Source of the DNA: Winogradskya humida
Lineage (GTDB): Bacteria > Actinomycetota > Actinomycetes > Mycobacteriales > Micromonosporaceae
Direction of reading: 5' to 3'
Assembly (NCBI RefSeq): GCF_016862215.1
Contig: NZ_BOMN01000089.1
Coordinates: 1 to 64,000 of the forward strand
DNA: 64,000 nt
Positions 17,395 to 25,646 of the stretch are shown one piece after another (within the stretch, counting starts at the first letter, position 1; the number at the start of each line of letters is the position of its first letter). Made by a program: the position numbers and the translations under genes. The notes beneath the pieces are model-generated. The model was not told the origin of the DNA and ran no database searches. It was given only the letters and a program-made list of their open reading frames with translations.

Positions 17395-18486
17395 TCAGCC
17401 GAGCCAGTCGGTGATGACTTTGTCGGTGTGTTCGCCGGGGAGGGCGGGCGGGCCGGGTGGGGCGGGCGGGGTTTCGGAGAATCGGGGGGCCGGGGCGGGC
17501 TGGGCGGTGCCGCGGCGGTGTTCGATGGTGGCGCGGCGGACCATGTGGGGGTGCTGGGACGCTTCGGTGCGGGACAGGACCGGGGTGACGCAGGCGTCGG
17601 TGCCTTCGAAGACGGTGGCCCAGTCGTCGCGGGTGCGGGTCAGGAACGCTTCGGCGATGCGGGTTCGCAGCTCCGGCCAGCGTGCCCGGTCGTGCTGGCG
17701 GGGCAGGGGTCCGGGGACGCCGAGCAGGCGGATGAACTCGGCGTAGAACTGGGGTTCCAGGGCGCCGACGGCGAGGTAGCCGCCGCCTGCGGCCGCGTAG
17801 ACGTCGTAGAAGGGTGCGCCGGTGTCGAGGAGGTTGACGCCGCGCTCGTCCGTCCAGGAGCCGGCTGCTTCGAGGCCGTACAGCAGGGTGGTGAGGTGGG
17901 TGGCTCCGTCGACGACCGCGGCGTCGACGATCTGGCCGCAGCCGGTCCGGGCGGCTTCGCGCAGGGCGGCGAGCAGGCCTACGACGAGATAGAGGGAGCC
18001 GCCGGCGAAGTCGCCGAGCAGGTTGACCGGGACCTGGGGCGGTCCGCCCGCGCGGCCGATGGTGTGCAGGGCGCCGCTGAGGGCGAGGTAGGTGATGTCG
18101 TGGCCGGCCGTTCCCGCGAGGGGGCCGTCCTGGCCCCAGCCGGTCATCCGGCCGTAGACGAGGGCCGGGTTGCGGGCCATCGCGGGTTTCGGGCCGACGC
18201 CGAGACGTTCGGCGACGCCGGGGCGGAAGCCTTCGATCAGGGCGTCCGCCTTCCCGGCCAGGGAGAGGACGAGTTCGCGGTCCTCGGCGTTCTTCAGGTC
18301 GGCGCGCAGGGAGCGTTTGCCGCGGTTGAGCAGGTCGTGGCGGGGGTCGACCTCGAGGGGTGACGGGCGGCCGGGGCGGTCCACGCGGACGACGTCGGCG
18401 CCGAGGTCGGCGAGGAGCATCGCGGCGAACGGGCCGGGGCCGATGCCGGCGAGTTCGAGGACTTTCAGTCCGTGCAGGGGTCCCAT
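17395..18486 (-). CDS. mcr: CaiB/BaiF CoA-transferase family, alpha-methylacyl-CoA racemase-like
   Basis: A 363-residue family III CoA-transferase fold. Length and the motifs TAGHDITYLALSG (His129) and NLLGDFAGGS (Asp159) match the catalytic His/Asp pair of alpha-methylacyl-CoA racemases rather than formyl-CoA transferases. The enzyme interconverts (R)- and (S)-2-methylacyl-CoA so that methyl-branched chains can enter beta-oxidation. It is the last gene of a leftward operon with the monooxygenase 7 bp upstream. Together with the beta-oxidation genes on the other side this supports degradation of a methyl-branched lipid, sterol side chain or terpenoid; the exact substrate is inference. GGG/GGT-rich codons. 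Confidence 0.85.
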   Translation of the reverse strand: MGPLHGLKVLELAGIGPGPFAAMLLADLGADVVRVDRPGRPSPLEVDPRHDLLNRGKRSLRADLKNAEDRELVLSLAGKADALIEGFRPGVAERLGVGPKPAMARNPALVYGRMTGWGQDGPLAGTAGHDITYLALSGALHTIGRAGGPPQVPVNLLGDFAGGSLYLVVGLLAALREAARTGCGQIVDAAVVDGATHLTTLLYGLEAAGSWTDERGVNLLDTGAPFYDVYAAAGGGYLAVGALEPQFYAEFIRLLGVPGPLPRQHDRARWPELRTRIAEAFLTRTRDDWATVFEGTDACVTPVLSRTEASQHPHMVRRATIEHRRGTAQPAPAPRFSETPPAPPGPPALPGEHTDKVITDWLG

Positions 18487-18493
18487 GGTGTCC

Positions 18494-19900
18494 TCAACGG
18501 AAATCGGTGCGCCGGAAGACGGCGCGGCGGCGGTATTCGGCGGCCGAGCCGGGCCAGTTGGTGACGACGCGGCCGGTTGCGGTGCGGTACCAGCTGCGGC
18601 ACGCCGTCCAGACGCTGCCCGCGAGGCGGCGCTGGAGCTCCTCGTCGTAGGAATCGGCCACTTCCGGGCGTACGTCCAAAGGGGTGAGCCGGCGGACCGC
18701 CTGGGTGAGGTAGCGGGCCTGGGTCTCGTGGAAGTAGAGGACCGAGGTGTTGCCGGTGTTGGTGTTGGGGCCGTAGATCAGGAACAGGCTGGGGAAGCCG
18801 GGGACGGTCATTCCCAGGTACGCGTGAGCGCCGTCGCGCCATACGTCGGCGAGTTTGCGGCCTCCGCGGCCCGAGACGTCCAGGGGCACCAGGAATTCGG
18901 TGGCCGCGAAGCCGGTGCCGTAGACGAGGATGTCGCAGGGGTGCTCGGTGCCGTCGGTCGTGCGTACGCCGTGCGGGGTGAGGGTGTCGATCGGGGTGGT
19001 GACCAGGTCGACGTCCGGGCGGGTGAGCGCGGGAAGCCAGGTGCTGGTGAACAGGACCCGTTTGCAGCCCATCGGCTCTGCCGGGGTGACCTGTGCCCGC
19101 AACACGGGATCGCGCACCTGCCAGCGGCGTTGCGCCGCGGAGACCGTCTGCAGGAACCAGGCCGCCGGGCGGTTGCCGAGCAGCGCCGCGCCGGTGAACA
19201 CGGTCATCGCCCAGGTGCCCGCGCGGGCGAGGCGCATGAGTGCGGGGAAGCGCCGGTGGAGACCGCCGTAGCGGCGGTCGGGTTTCGGCAGGGTCCAGGG
19301 CGCGCTGCGCTGGAAAACCGTGACGCTGCGAGCGGTCCCGGCGATCGCGGGGACGAGCTGGATCGCGCTGGCGCCGGTGCCGATCACCGCGACCCTTTTG
19401 CTGGCAAGGGAAAGAGCCGGATCCCAGCGGGCGGTGTGCAGCGCGATGCCCGCGAACCGGTCCGCGCCGGGCAGGTCCGGGATCGCGGGGCGGGAGAGTT
19501 GCCCGACGGCGGGGACGAGGACGTCGGCGATCAGCTCCGAGCCGTCCGCGAGACGCAGCCGCCAGTGGTGGGCGTCGTCGTCCCAGGCGGCGGCCTCGAC
19601 CTCCGTACCGAACCGGATCGCCGCGGTGATGCCCAGGTCGTCGGCGCAGCGTTGCAGGTAGGACAGGATCTCCTGGTGCGGGGGGAAGCGCCGCGACCAG
19701 TCCCGGTTCGGTGCGAAGGAGTACGAGTACAGCGGCGCCGGCACATCGCACGCGCACCCCGGGTACTCGTTGTCGCGCCACACGCCGCCGAGCCGGTCCG
19801 CCTTTTCCAGCAGCACCACGTCACGCAAGCCGGCCTCGAACAGCGCCGCAGCGGCCGCGATGCCCCCGAAGCCGGCCCCGATGATCGCGACGCGCGGCAT
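18494..19900 (-). CDS. Flavin-containing monooxygenase, Baeyer-Villiger type
   Basis: A 468-residue FAD/NADPH enzyme. The FAD-binding GAGFGG is at residues 8-13 and the NADPH-binding GTGASA at about 173-178. Between them, residues 149-160 (FAGIALHTARWD) fit the Baeyer-Villiger fingerprint FxGxxxHxxxW(P/D). It would insert oxygen next to a ketone to give an ester or lactone. Its ATG directly abuts the stop of the acyl-CoA synthetase gene, so the two are cotranscribed. The hydrolase across the divergent promoter could open the ester or lactone product. Alternative: an N-hydroxylating or simple flavin monooxygenase. Confidence 0.87.
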   Translation of the reverse strand: MPRVAIIGAGFGGIAAAAALFEAGLRDVVLLEKADRLGGVWRDNEYPGCACDVPAPLYSYSFAPNRDWSRRFPPHQEILSYLQRCADDLGITAAIRFGTEVEAAAWDDDAHHWRLRLADGSELIADVLVPAVGQLSRPAIPDLPGADRFAGIALHTARWDPALSLASKRVAVIGTGASAIQLVPAIAGTARSVTVFQRSAPWTLPKPDRRYGGLHRRFPALMRLARAGTWAMTVFTGAALLGNRPAAWFLQTVSAAQRRWQVRDPVLRAQVTPAEPMGCKRVLFTSTWLPALTRPDVDLVTTPIDTLTPHGVRTTDGTEHPCDILVYGTGFAATEFLVPLDVSGRGGRKLADVWRDGAHAYLGMTVPGFPSLFLIYGPNTNTGNTSVLYFHETQARYLTQAVRRLTPLDVRPEVADSYDEELQRRLAGSVWTACRSWYRTATGRVVTNWPGSAAEYRRRAVFRRTDFR

Positions 19901-21457
19901 TCAGGCGTCCGGGTAGAGGGCTTCGATGCGATCGGCGTACGCCCGCAGCACCGGCCGCCGCCGTACCTTCATGGTCGGTGTCAGCAGGCCGCCTCCCGGG
20001 TCCCACTGGTCGGTCACGACAGCGAAGGCACGGATCCTCGAGAAAGACGGGAAGGTGGCGTTCGCGGCGGCGATCCCCGCCTCGAGATCACCGGGCGCGG
20101 AGTCCGACACCAGGAGCGCGACCAGGTACGGCCGCCCGTCCCCCGCCACCACGACGTGCGACACCGTCGGGCAGTGGGTCAGGAGCGCCTGCTCGATCGG
20201 CGCCGGGGCGATGTTCTCGCCGCCCGCGGTGATGAGCAGCTCCTTCTTGCGGTCGACGATCGTGAGGTACCCGTCGGCGTCGGCCGTCGCGATGTCGCCG
20301 GTGTGCAGCCAGCCGTCGTCGTCGAGGACCGCCCTGGTCTCGTCGGGCCGGTCCCGGTATCCGCGCATCACCATCGGGCCGCGGACCAGCAGCTCGCCGT
20401 CCGCCTCGAGCCGGGTCTCGACGCCGGGCAGCGGCAGCCCGACGGTGCCGGGCCGGACCGCGCCCGGCGGGTTCATCGTCGCCATTCCGGCCAGCTCCGA
20501 CATCCCCCAGCCCTCACTCAGCGGCACGCCCGCCGAGGTCAAGTATGCGACCACAGCGGGCGGTGTCGGGGCTGCTGACGTGATCGCGAGCCGTACCTGG
20601 TCGAGGCCGAGCCTGGCGAGCGGGTCGGGCACCTCGCGCGGAAGTCGCTGCAGGCCACCCGCGATCCGCTGCCACACCTGCGGCACCGCGCCGAACAGCG
20701 TGGGCCGGACGTCGAGCAGCGCCCCGACGATCTCGCGCGGGTCGGCGAGCGTGGTCAGCTCGGTGCCGCACCAGCTGTGCAGGTAGTGGTTGGCCCAGCG
20801 GTCGGCGATGTGGGCCGACGGCAGGAACGAGATCAGCCGGTCACCCGCGACCATGCCGAGCGCCGTCGCGCTGATCCGGCACATCGCGGTCATGTTCGCG
20901 TGGGTGATCTCCACGCCCTTGGGTGCTCCGGTGGTGCCGGAGGTGTAGACGATCGTGAGCAGGTGATCGGGGGTGATCCGGGCGGCGGCCTCTTCCAGGT
21001 CGAAGTCCGGGTCCCCCGCGGCGATCACGGCGTCGAGGCTGACGCCGGGGGCGCCGTCCACGGAGATGAGGTGGTCGAGCGCGCGGCCGTGCAGCAGTGG
21101 CGCGAGGCGGCTCTCGGTGATCACCGTGCGGGCGCCGGACGCCGTCAGCAGATAGCCGACCTGCTCGGGCGACGAGCTGTGGTAACAGGAGAACGGGACG
21201 GCACCGAGATGCTGGACGGCGGTGTCGACGAGGTGGAACTCGGGGCGGTTGGTGAGCAGCAGGGCGACGGTGTCCCCGGGGCCGACCCCGAGGGCGCGGA
21301 GACCGGACGCGATCTCGCGGACGCGGGCGGCGTACTGGGACCAGGTGAGGGTGGTGCCGCCGCCGGCGGTTCGCAGGGCAACGGCGTCCGGGGTCCGGGC
21401 GACGGTGGCCTGAAACGCGGCGCAGAGGGTGGCAGCACCACCATGGGTGGCCGTCAT
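19901..21457 (-). CDS. AMP-forming acyl-CoA synthetase (FadD-like)
   Basis: A 518-residue ANL-superfamily enzyme. The P-loop TIVYTSGTTGAPKG is at residues 168-181, GWGMSE and the ATP-binding DGWLHTGD motif follow, and the C-terminal hinge DRKKELLITAGGENIAP is intact. Architecture is that of long-chain (FadD15/AMP-ligase) acyl-CoA synthetases. It activates a carboxylic acid to the CoA ester. The start is the ATG at 21455-21457, 11 bp after the TetR stop. A TTGGCA-N3-TGCCAA palindrome overlaps the end of the TetR gene just upstream, so it may have its own regulated promoter. Confidence 0.9.
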   Translation of the reverse strand: MTATHGGAATLCAAFQATVARTPDAVALRTAGGGTTLTWSQYAARVREIASGLRALGVGPGDTVALLLTNRPEFHLVDTAVQHLGAVPFSCYHSSSPEQVGYLLTASGARTVITESRLAPLLHGRALDHLISVDGAPGVSLDAVIAAGDPDFDLEEAAARITPDHLLTIVYTSGTTGAPKGVEITHANMTAMCRISATALGMVAGDRLISFLPSAHIADRWANHYLHSWCGTELTTLADPREIVGALLDVRPTLFGAVPQVWQRIAGGLQRLPREVPDPLARLGLDQVRLAITSAAPTPPAVVAYLTSAGVPLSEGWGMSELAGMATMNPPGAVRPGTVGLPLPGVETRLEADGELLVRGPMVMRGYRDRPDETRAVLDDDGWLHTGDIATADADGYLTIVDRKKELLITAGGENIAPAPIEQALLTHCPTVSHVVVAGDGRPYLVALLVSDSAPGDLEAGIAAANATFPSFSRIRAFAVVTDQWDPGGGLLTPTMKVRRRPVLRAYADRIEALYPDA

Positions 21458-21468
21458 GCTGCGGAACG

Positions 21469-22104
21469 TTAGCAATCTGTTGGCAGGTTGCCAATAGCCT
21501 CGGGTACGACGCGTTCCACGATCGCCAGCAGCGTCGTCACCAGCAGCAGATGCACCTGCGGGCGGGTGAGCACACCACGCTGCAACCACTCCCCGGCCGT
21601 CGCGCGGGCCAGGGCCACATAGGCGCGGATCATGCCGCGCAGCTCCTCGCGATGCCCGGCCGCATCCGCGAGACCCACGGCGACCAGCACACTGTCGGCG
21701 GCGACGTCCTCGGCCTGCGCCAGCACCCGGTCCACGTCGGCGTCCCGGCCCGGCCCGGCCGCGTTGATCGCGGCGAGCCACGACGTGCTGTGGCGCGAAA
21801 CCACGTCGAGGAACCAGGTGACGCTGGCGTCCACCCGGGTCGCCAGGTCACCCTCGGGCAGCCGCTCGACGGCAACCTCGGGGATCGTCACCATCACCCG
21901 GATGACCTCCAGGTAGAGGTCCTTCTTGGTGCCGAAGTAATGGTTGATCAGGCCCCGGGCCACGCCGGCCGCGCGGGCGATGTCGGTCGCCGACACCTCG
22001 GCGTACGGGCGCTCGCCGAACAGCCGGACCGCGCAGCTGAGGATCTCGCCGCGCCGCACGTCCGGTTCGAGCCGCCTGCGCCCACCGACCGCTTCAAGAT
22101 TCAC
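21469..22104 (-). CDS. TetR-family regulator of the lipid catabolic locus
   Basis: A 211-residue TetR protein. The helix-turn-helix RRGEILSCAVRLFGERPYAEVSATDIARAAG is standard, divided here by the turn, followed by VARGLINHYFGTKKDLYLEV. The start is a GTG (22102-22104) overlapping the stop of the GMC oxidoreductase gene (GTGA). Its effector domain is of the type seen in actinobacterial fatty-acid and sterol regulators. Three near-identical palindromes (21480, 23747, 24483) in this locus are the likely binding sites, so it probably represses both divergent operons and is relieved by an acyl-CoA. Confidence 0.88.
   Translation of the reverse strand: MNLEAVGGRRRLEPDVRRGEILSCAVRLFGERPYAEVSATDIARAAGVARGLINHYFGTKKDLYLEVIRVMVTIPEVAVERLPEGDLATRVDASVTWFLDVVSRHSTSWLAAINAAGPGRDADVDRVLAQAEDVAADSVLVAVGLADAAGHREELRGMIRAYVALARATAGEWLQRGVLTRPQVHLLLVTTLLAIVERVVPEAIGNLPTDC
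21480..21494. promoter_or_regulatory. TetR operator candidate, site 1
   Basis: TTGGCAGGTTGCCAA is a perfect 6-bp inverted repeat with a 3-bp centre, 23 bp before the acyl-CoA synthetase start and inside the TetR coding end. It is embedded in a longer context (CTG before, TAG after) shared with site 3. Confidence 0.65.
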
Positions 22105-23726
22105 TCCTGGAGCCTAAACTCCCCAGGCGAACCAGGCGGCACGACGGGATGGGTGGGCGCGACGCGGGGGCCGCGGGCGTATACATCGGAGGATCTCGCG
22201 TCCGGCCAGTACGCCATGGCCCGTTCGGCGAGCGCGGTGATGGTCAGCGACGGGTTGACGCCGGGGTTCGCCGCGAGGACCGAGCCGTCGACGACGTGCA
22301 GGCCGCGGTGCCCGTACAGGCGCAGGTAGGCATCGACCACCCCGGTCGCCGGATCGGACCCGATAGCGCACCCACCGATGAAGTGCCCGGTCACCGGCCG
22401 TCCGACCAGCTCGGTGGCGGCACCCAGCGGCACGCCGTCGATCTTCTCCGCGACCCGCCGGGCGGCGTCGTGCGCGGCCGGCACCCAGACCGGGCTGGGC
22501 TCACCGACCCCGGGCCGGCTGGTCAGCCGCCCCCGCCGGCGGAACAGCGTGATCGAGTTGTCGAGGGGCTGCATCGCCAGCAGCACGATCGTCTCCTGCG
22601 ACCAGCGCCGCGGCGAGAGGTAGAGCCGCAGGTCACGACCCGCCCGCACCAGCTGACGCAGCCCGGCCAGCACGCGGGACCGGCCACCGGTGTCGTCGAC
22701 GAGCACGGTCGACAGCAGCGCGAGCAGGTTGCTCCCCGGCCCGTAGCGGACCGGCTCGACGTGGGTGACCGGGTCCGGGTGGATCGACGAGGTGATCGCG
22801 ATGCCCCGGCTGAAGTCGTGGTCGCGGCGCCGGGACCGGGCACCGAGGATGGACTCGGAGTTGGTGCGGCTCAGCTCGCCGAGCCGCGCGGAGATGCCCG
22901 GCAGCCGCCCCCGGTCCCGCATCCGCAGCAACAGCCGCTGGGTGCCGAGCGCCCCGGCGGAGAAGATCACCTGCCGGGCGGTGAGGTCACGCCGGCGCAG
23001 CCCGCCGGTGGCCCGGGTCCGCACCGTGTAACCCTCACCCGGCCCCGGCCGGACCTCGGTCACCGTGGTCAGCGGATGCACCACGGCCCCCGCCGCCTCG
23101 GCGAGGTAGAGATAGTTCTTGACCAGGGTGTTCTTCGCCCCGACCCGGCACCCGGTCATGCACGCGCCGCACGCGGTGCACGACTGCCGGGCGGGACCCG
23201 CTCCCCCGAAGAAGGGGTCGGCCGCCTGCGGTCCGAAATAGACCCCGACCGGGGTACGCCGAAAGGTCCCTCCGACCCCCAAATCCTCGGCGACCTCCCG
23301 CAGTACGTCGTCCGCGCGCGTCCCCAGCGGATTAGTGACGACCCCGAGCATCCGCGACGCCTGGTCGTAGAACGGCGCGAGCTCGCTCTTCCAGTCGGCG
23401 ATCGACGCCCACTGCGGATCGGCGTAGAACGCGTCCGGCGGCTCGTAGAGCGTGTTCGCATAACCGAGCGATCCCCCGCCCACCCCGGCACCGGACATCA
23501 CGAGCGCATCCCGCAGCAGCGTGAGCCGCAGAATCCCGTAACAGCCCAGCGCCGGCGCCCACAGATACTGCCGCAACCGCCACGACGTGCGCGCGAACTG
23601 ATCATCGGCGAACCGGCGGCCCGCCTCGAGCACCCCGACCCGGTAACCCTTCTCGGTCAGCCGGAGCGCACTGACCGAACCGCCAAACCCTGATCCGACG
23701 ATCAGTACGTCGTAGTCGTGGTCCAT
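22101..23726 (-). CDS. GMC-family oxidoreductase, ChoD/cholesterol-oxidase-like, with four-Cys cluster
   Basis: A 541-residue FAD enzyme. The dinucleotide-binding GSGFGG is at residues 11-16 and the GMC signature region (MSGAGVGGGSLGYANTLYEP) at about 78-97. The C-terminal active-site block GHFIGGCAIGSDP and NPGVNPSLTITALAERAM is typical of the ChoD-like branch. Cys183, 186, 189 and 193 (CTACGACMTGC) form a ferredoxin-like CX2CX2CX3C. Members are annotated as cholesterol oxidases, but few are proven; an alcohol or sterol oxidation is the safe statement. The ATG at 23724-23726 is chosen because the upstream extension is Arg-rich. It is the first gene of the leftward operon. Confidence 0.87.
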   Translation of the reverse strand: MDHDYDVLIVGSGFGGSVSALRLTEKGYRVGVLEAGRRFADDQFARTSWRLRQYLWAPALGCYGILRLTLLRDALVMSGAGVGGGSLGYANTLYEPPDAFYADPQWASIADWKSELAPFYDQASRMLGVVTNPLGTRADDVLREVAEDLGVGGTFRRTPVGVYFGPQAADPFFGGAGPARQSCTACGACMTGCRVGAKNTLVKNYLYLAEAAGAVVHPLTTVTEVRPGPGEGYTVRTRATGGLRRRDLTARQVIFSAGALGTQRLLLRMRDRGRLPGISARLGELSRTNSESILGARSRRRDHDFSRGIAITSSIHPDPVTHVEPVRYGPGSNLLALLSTVLVDDTGGRSRVLAGLRQLVRAGRDLRLYLSPRRWSQETIVLLAMQPLDNSITLFRRRGRLTSRPGVGEPSPVWVPAAHDAARRVAEKIDGVPLGAATELVGRPVTGHFIGGCAIGSDPATGVVDAYLRLYGHRGLHVVDGSVLAANPGVNPSLTITALAERAMAYWPDARSSDVYARGPRVAPTHPVVPPGSPGEFRLQE

Positions 23727-23746
23727 GGGACAACGTGACACCGCTG

Positions 23747-23761
23747 TTGGCAGAGTGTCAA
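23747..23761. promoter_or_regulatory. TetR operator candidate, site 2, in the divergent promoter
   Basis: TTGGCAGAGTGTCAA, preceded by CTG as in the other sites, lies between the GMC gene (start 23726) and the hydrolase gene (start 23763). TGACAC at 23736-23741 adds an outer arm. Confidence 0.65.
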
Positions 23762-23762
23762 C

Positions 23763-24500
23763 GTGATCGCTTACGAAAGGCGCGGCGACGGTCCCCCGCT
23801 CATCCTGCTGCACGGTCTCGGCAGTCGCCGGCAGGCCTGGGCGCCGGTGGTGCCCGAGGTGTCGCGGCACCGCGAGGTGATCGGGCTGACCCTGCCGGGT
23901 CCCGGGACGGTCGGTGAGTTCGCGGACCGGGTCGCCGGGTTCCTCCAGGAGCATGGCATCGACCGGCCCGAGGTCGCCGGCAACTCGCTCGGTGGCGGCA
24001 TCGCGCTGGAACTCGCCCGCCGGGGCCTGGTCAGCGCGGTCACCGCCTTCTCCCCGATCGGCTTCTGGCGTACGCCCGGGCGGCTCTGGTGCCAGAGCGC
24101 GGTCACCGCCGCGCGTGGTGGAGCGATCGCGCTGCGGCCCCTGCTGCCCAGGCTGCTGGACACCCGGCCCGGTCGGTCGGTCCTGTGCGGGTTGTTCTTC
24201 GGCGACCCGGTGCGGGTGGCGCCGCGGACCTGCCTGGAGGATGCCCGCGCGCTGAGTGCGTGGCCGGGCTTCGTCACCACCCGCAACGCGATGGGCCGTT
24301 GGCACCCGCCGGCTCTGGACGGGCTTCCGGTCACGATCGCGTGGGGTACGCGAGATGCCATCCTCCCCTACCGTACGCAGGCCAGACGCGCCCGGGACCT
24401 CCTCCCCGGGGCCCGGCACGTGGCCCTGGACGGCTGCGGGCACGTGCCGTTCCCCGACGATCCGCGCCGCTGCGCCGAGCTGTTGACAGTGCGCCAATAG
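23763..24500 (+). CDS. Alpha/beta-fold hydrolase
   Basis: A 245-residue hydrolase. The nucleophile elbow GNSLGG gives Ser75; the acid is the Asp in WGTRDAILP and the base the His in GCGHVPFPDD. The oxyanion segment HGLGSRRQAW is near the start. It may cleave the ester or lactone formed by the Baeyer-Villiger-like enzyme; this is inference from position. The start is a GTG; there is almost no leader, since the operator overlaps the start. The stop codon lies inside operator site 3. Confidence 0.85.
   Translation: MIAYERRGDGPPLILLHGLGSRRQAWAPVVPEVSRHREVIGLTLPGPGTVGEFADRVAGFLQEHGIDRPEVAGNSLGGGIALELARRGLVSAVTAFSPIGFWRTPGRLWCQSAVTAARGGAIALRPLLPRLLDTRPGRSVLCGLFFGDPVRVAPRTCLEDARALSAWPGFVTTRNAMGRWHPPALDGLPVTIAWGTRDAILPYRTQARRARDLLPGARHVALDGCGHVPFPDDPRRCAELLTVRQ
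24483..24497. promoter_or_regulatory. TetR operator candidate, site 3
   Basis: TTGACAGTGCGCCAA, flanked by CTG and TAG exactly as in site 1, ends 21 bp before the acyl-CoA dehydrogenase start. It implies separate control of the beta-oxidation genes. Confidence 0.6.
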
Positions 24501-24518
24501 CGGGGCCATCGTGGACGG

Positions 24519-25646
24519 ATGTCAGTGGAGCACGACGATCTCGCCGAGCTGGTCCGCGACTTCTTCACCAGGGAGGTGCTGCCGCACGCCGACCGGATCC
24601 TCGCCCAGGGCCACCCCGATCGGGAGCACTACCGCGGCGCCGGGAAGCTGGGGCTGCTCGGCCTGTCCGTGCCCGAGCAGTACGGCGGCGGGGGCGGTGA
24701 CTTCACCCACGAGGCGGTGCTGCTGCACGAGCAGGCGTACGCCGGTGACACCAGCCTCGGCCTGGCCGTGCACAGCGGCATCGTCACCGGATACCTCGTC
24801 GCGTTCGGCACCGAGGAGCAGAAACGGCGCTGGCTGCCCGGTCTGTGCAGCGGCGACCTGATCGGCGCGATCGCGATGACCGAGCCCGGCGGCGGCTCCG
24901 ACCTGCAGGCCATGCGCACCCGCGCGGTCCGCGACGGCGACCACTACGAGGTGCACGGCGCGAAGACGTTCATCAGCAACGGCGGGCTGGCCGACGTGGT
25001 GCTGGTGGCCGCGAAGACCGACCCGGACGCGCGCGCCGCCGGGGTGTCGCTGCTGATCGCCGACGTCGCCGGCGACCCGGACGGTTTCCGGCGCGGGCGG
25101 CTGCTCTCCAAGATCGGGCTGCGCGGCAACGACACCGCCGAGCTGTTCTTCGACGGTTTCCGGGTGCCCGCGGCCGACCTGCTCGGCGGCGCCGAGGGGC
25201 GGGGCTTCGCACAGCTCATGGGCAGCCTGCCGCAGGAACGCCTGGTGATCGGGATCGGAGCCGTCGCCGCGATGGAGCGCGCGGTTTCGCTGGCCACGGC
25301 GTACGCAAAAGAGCGGCACGCGTTCGGCAAGCCCCTGATCGGCCATCAGAACACCCGCATGGTCCTCGCCGAATGCGCGACCCGGGCCCGGGTGAGCCGC
25401 GTCTTCCTGGACGACTGCATCGCCCGGCACGCCCGTGGCGAGCTCGACACCGCGACGGCCTCGATGGCGAAGTGGTGGCTCACCGACGGCCAGTGCGAGG
25501 TCGTCGACCGCTGCCTGCAGCTGTTCGGCGGCTACGGCTACACGACCGAATACCCGATAGCCCAGATGTACACCGACGCCCGCGCCCAGAAGATCTACGG
25601 CGGCACCAACGAGATCATGAAGGAGCTGATCGCCCGTGCCCTCTGA
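24519..25646 (+). CDS. Acyl-CoA dehydrogenase (long-chain/isovaleryl type)
   Basis: A 375-residue FAD enzyme performing alpha,beta-dehydrogenation of an acyl-CoA. The signature AIAMTEPGGGSDLQ is at about 117-130 and QLFGGYGYTTEYP near the end. The C-terminal motif is YGGTNEIM, lacking the Glu used by short- and medium-chain enzymes. Instead Glu240 in LPQERLVI matches the catalytic Glu of LCAD and isovaleryl-CoA dehydrogenase. It is the first gene of the beta-oxidation trio and overlaps the thiolase start. Confidence 0.92.
   Translation: MSVEHDDLAELVRDFFTREVLPHADRILAQGHPDREHYRGAGKLGLLGLSVPEQYGGGGGDFTHEAVLLHEQAYAGDTSLGLAVHSGIVTGYLVAFGTEEQKRRWLPGLCSGDLIGAIAMTEPGGGSDLQAMRTRAVRDGDHYEVHGAKTFISNGGLADVVLVAAKTDPDARAAGVSLLIADVAGDPDGFRRGRLLSKIGLRGNDTAELFFDGFRVPAADLLGGAEGRGFAQLMGSLPQERLVIGIGAVAAMERAVSLATAYAKERHAFGKPLIGHQNTRMVLAECATRARVSRVFLDDCIARHARGELDTATASMAKWWLTDGQCEVVDRCLQLFGGYGYTTEYPIAQMYTDARAQKIYGGTNEIMKELIARAL

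Noticed and set aside
22149..23693. 514-codon plus-strand frame over the GMC oxidoreductase
   Set aside because: Arg/Pro/Gly-rich antisense of a gene with clear FAD and active-site motifs.
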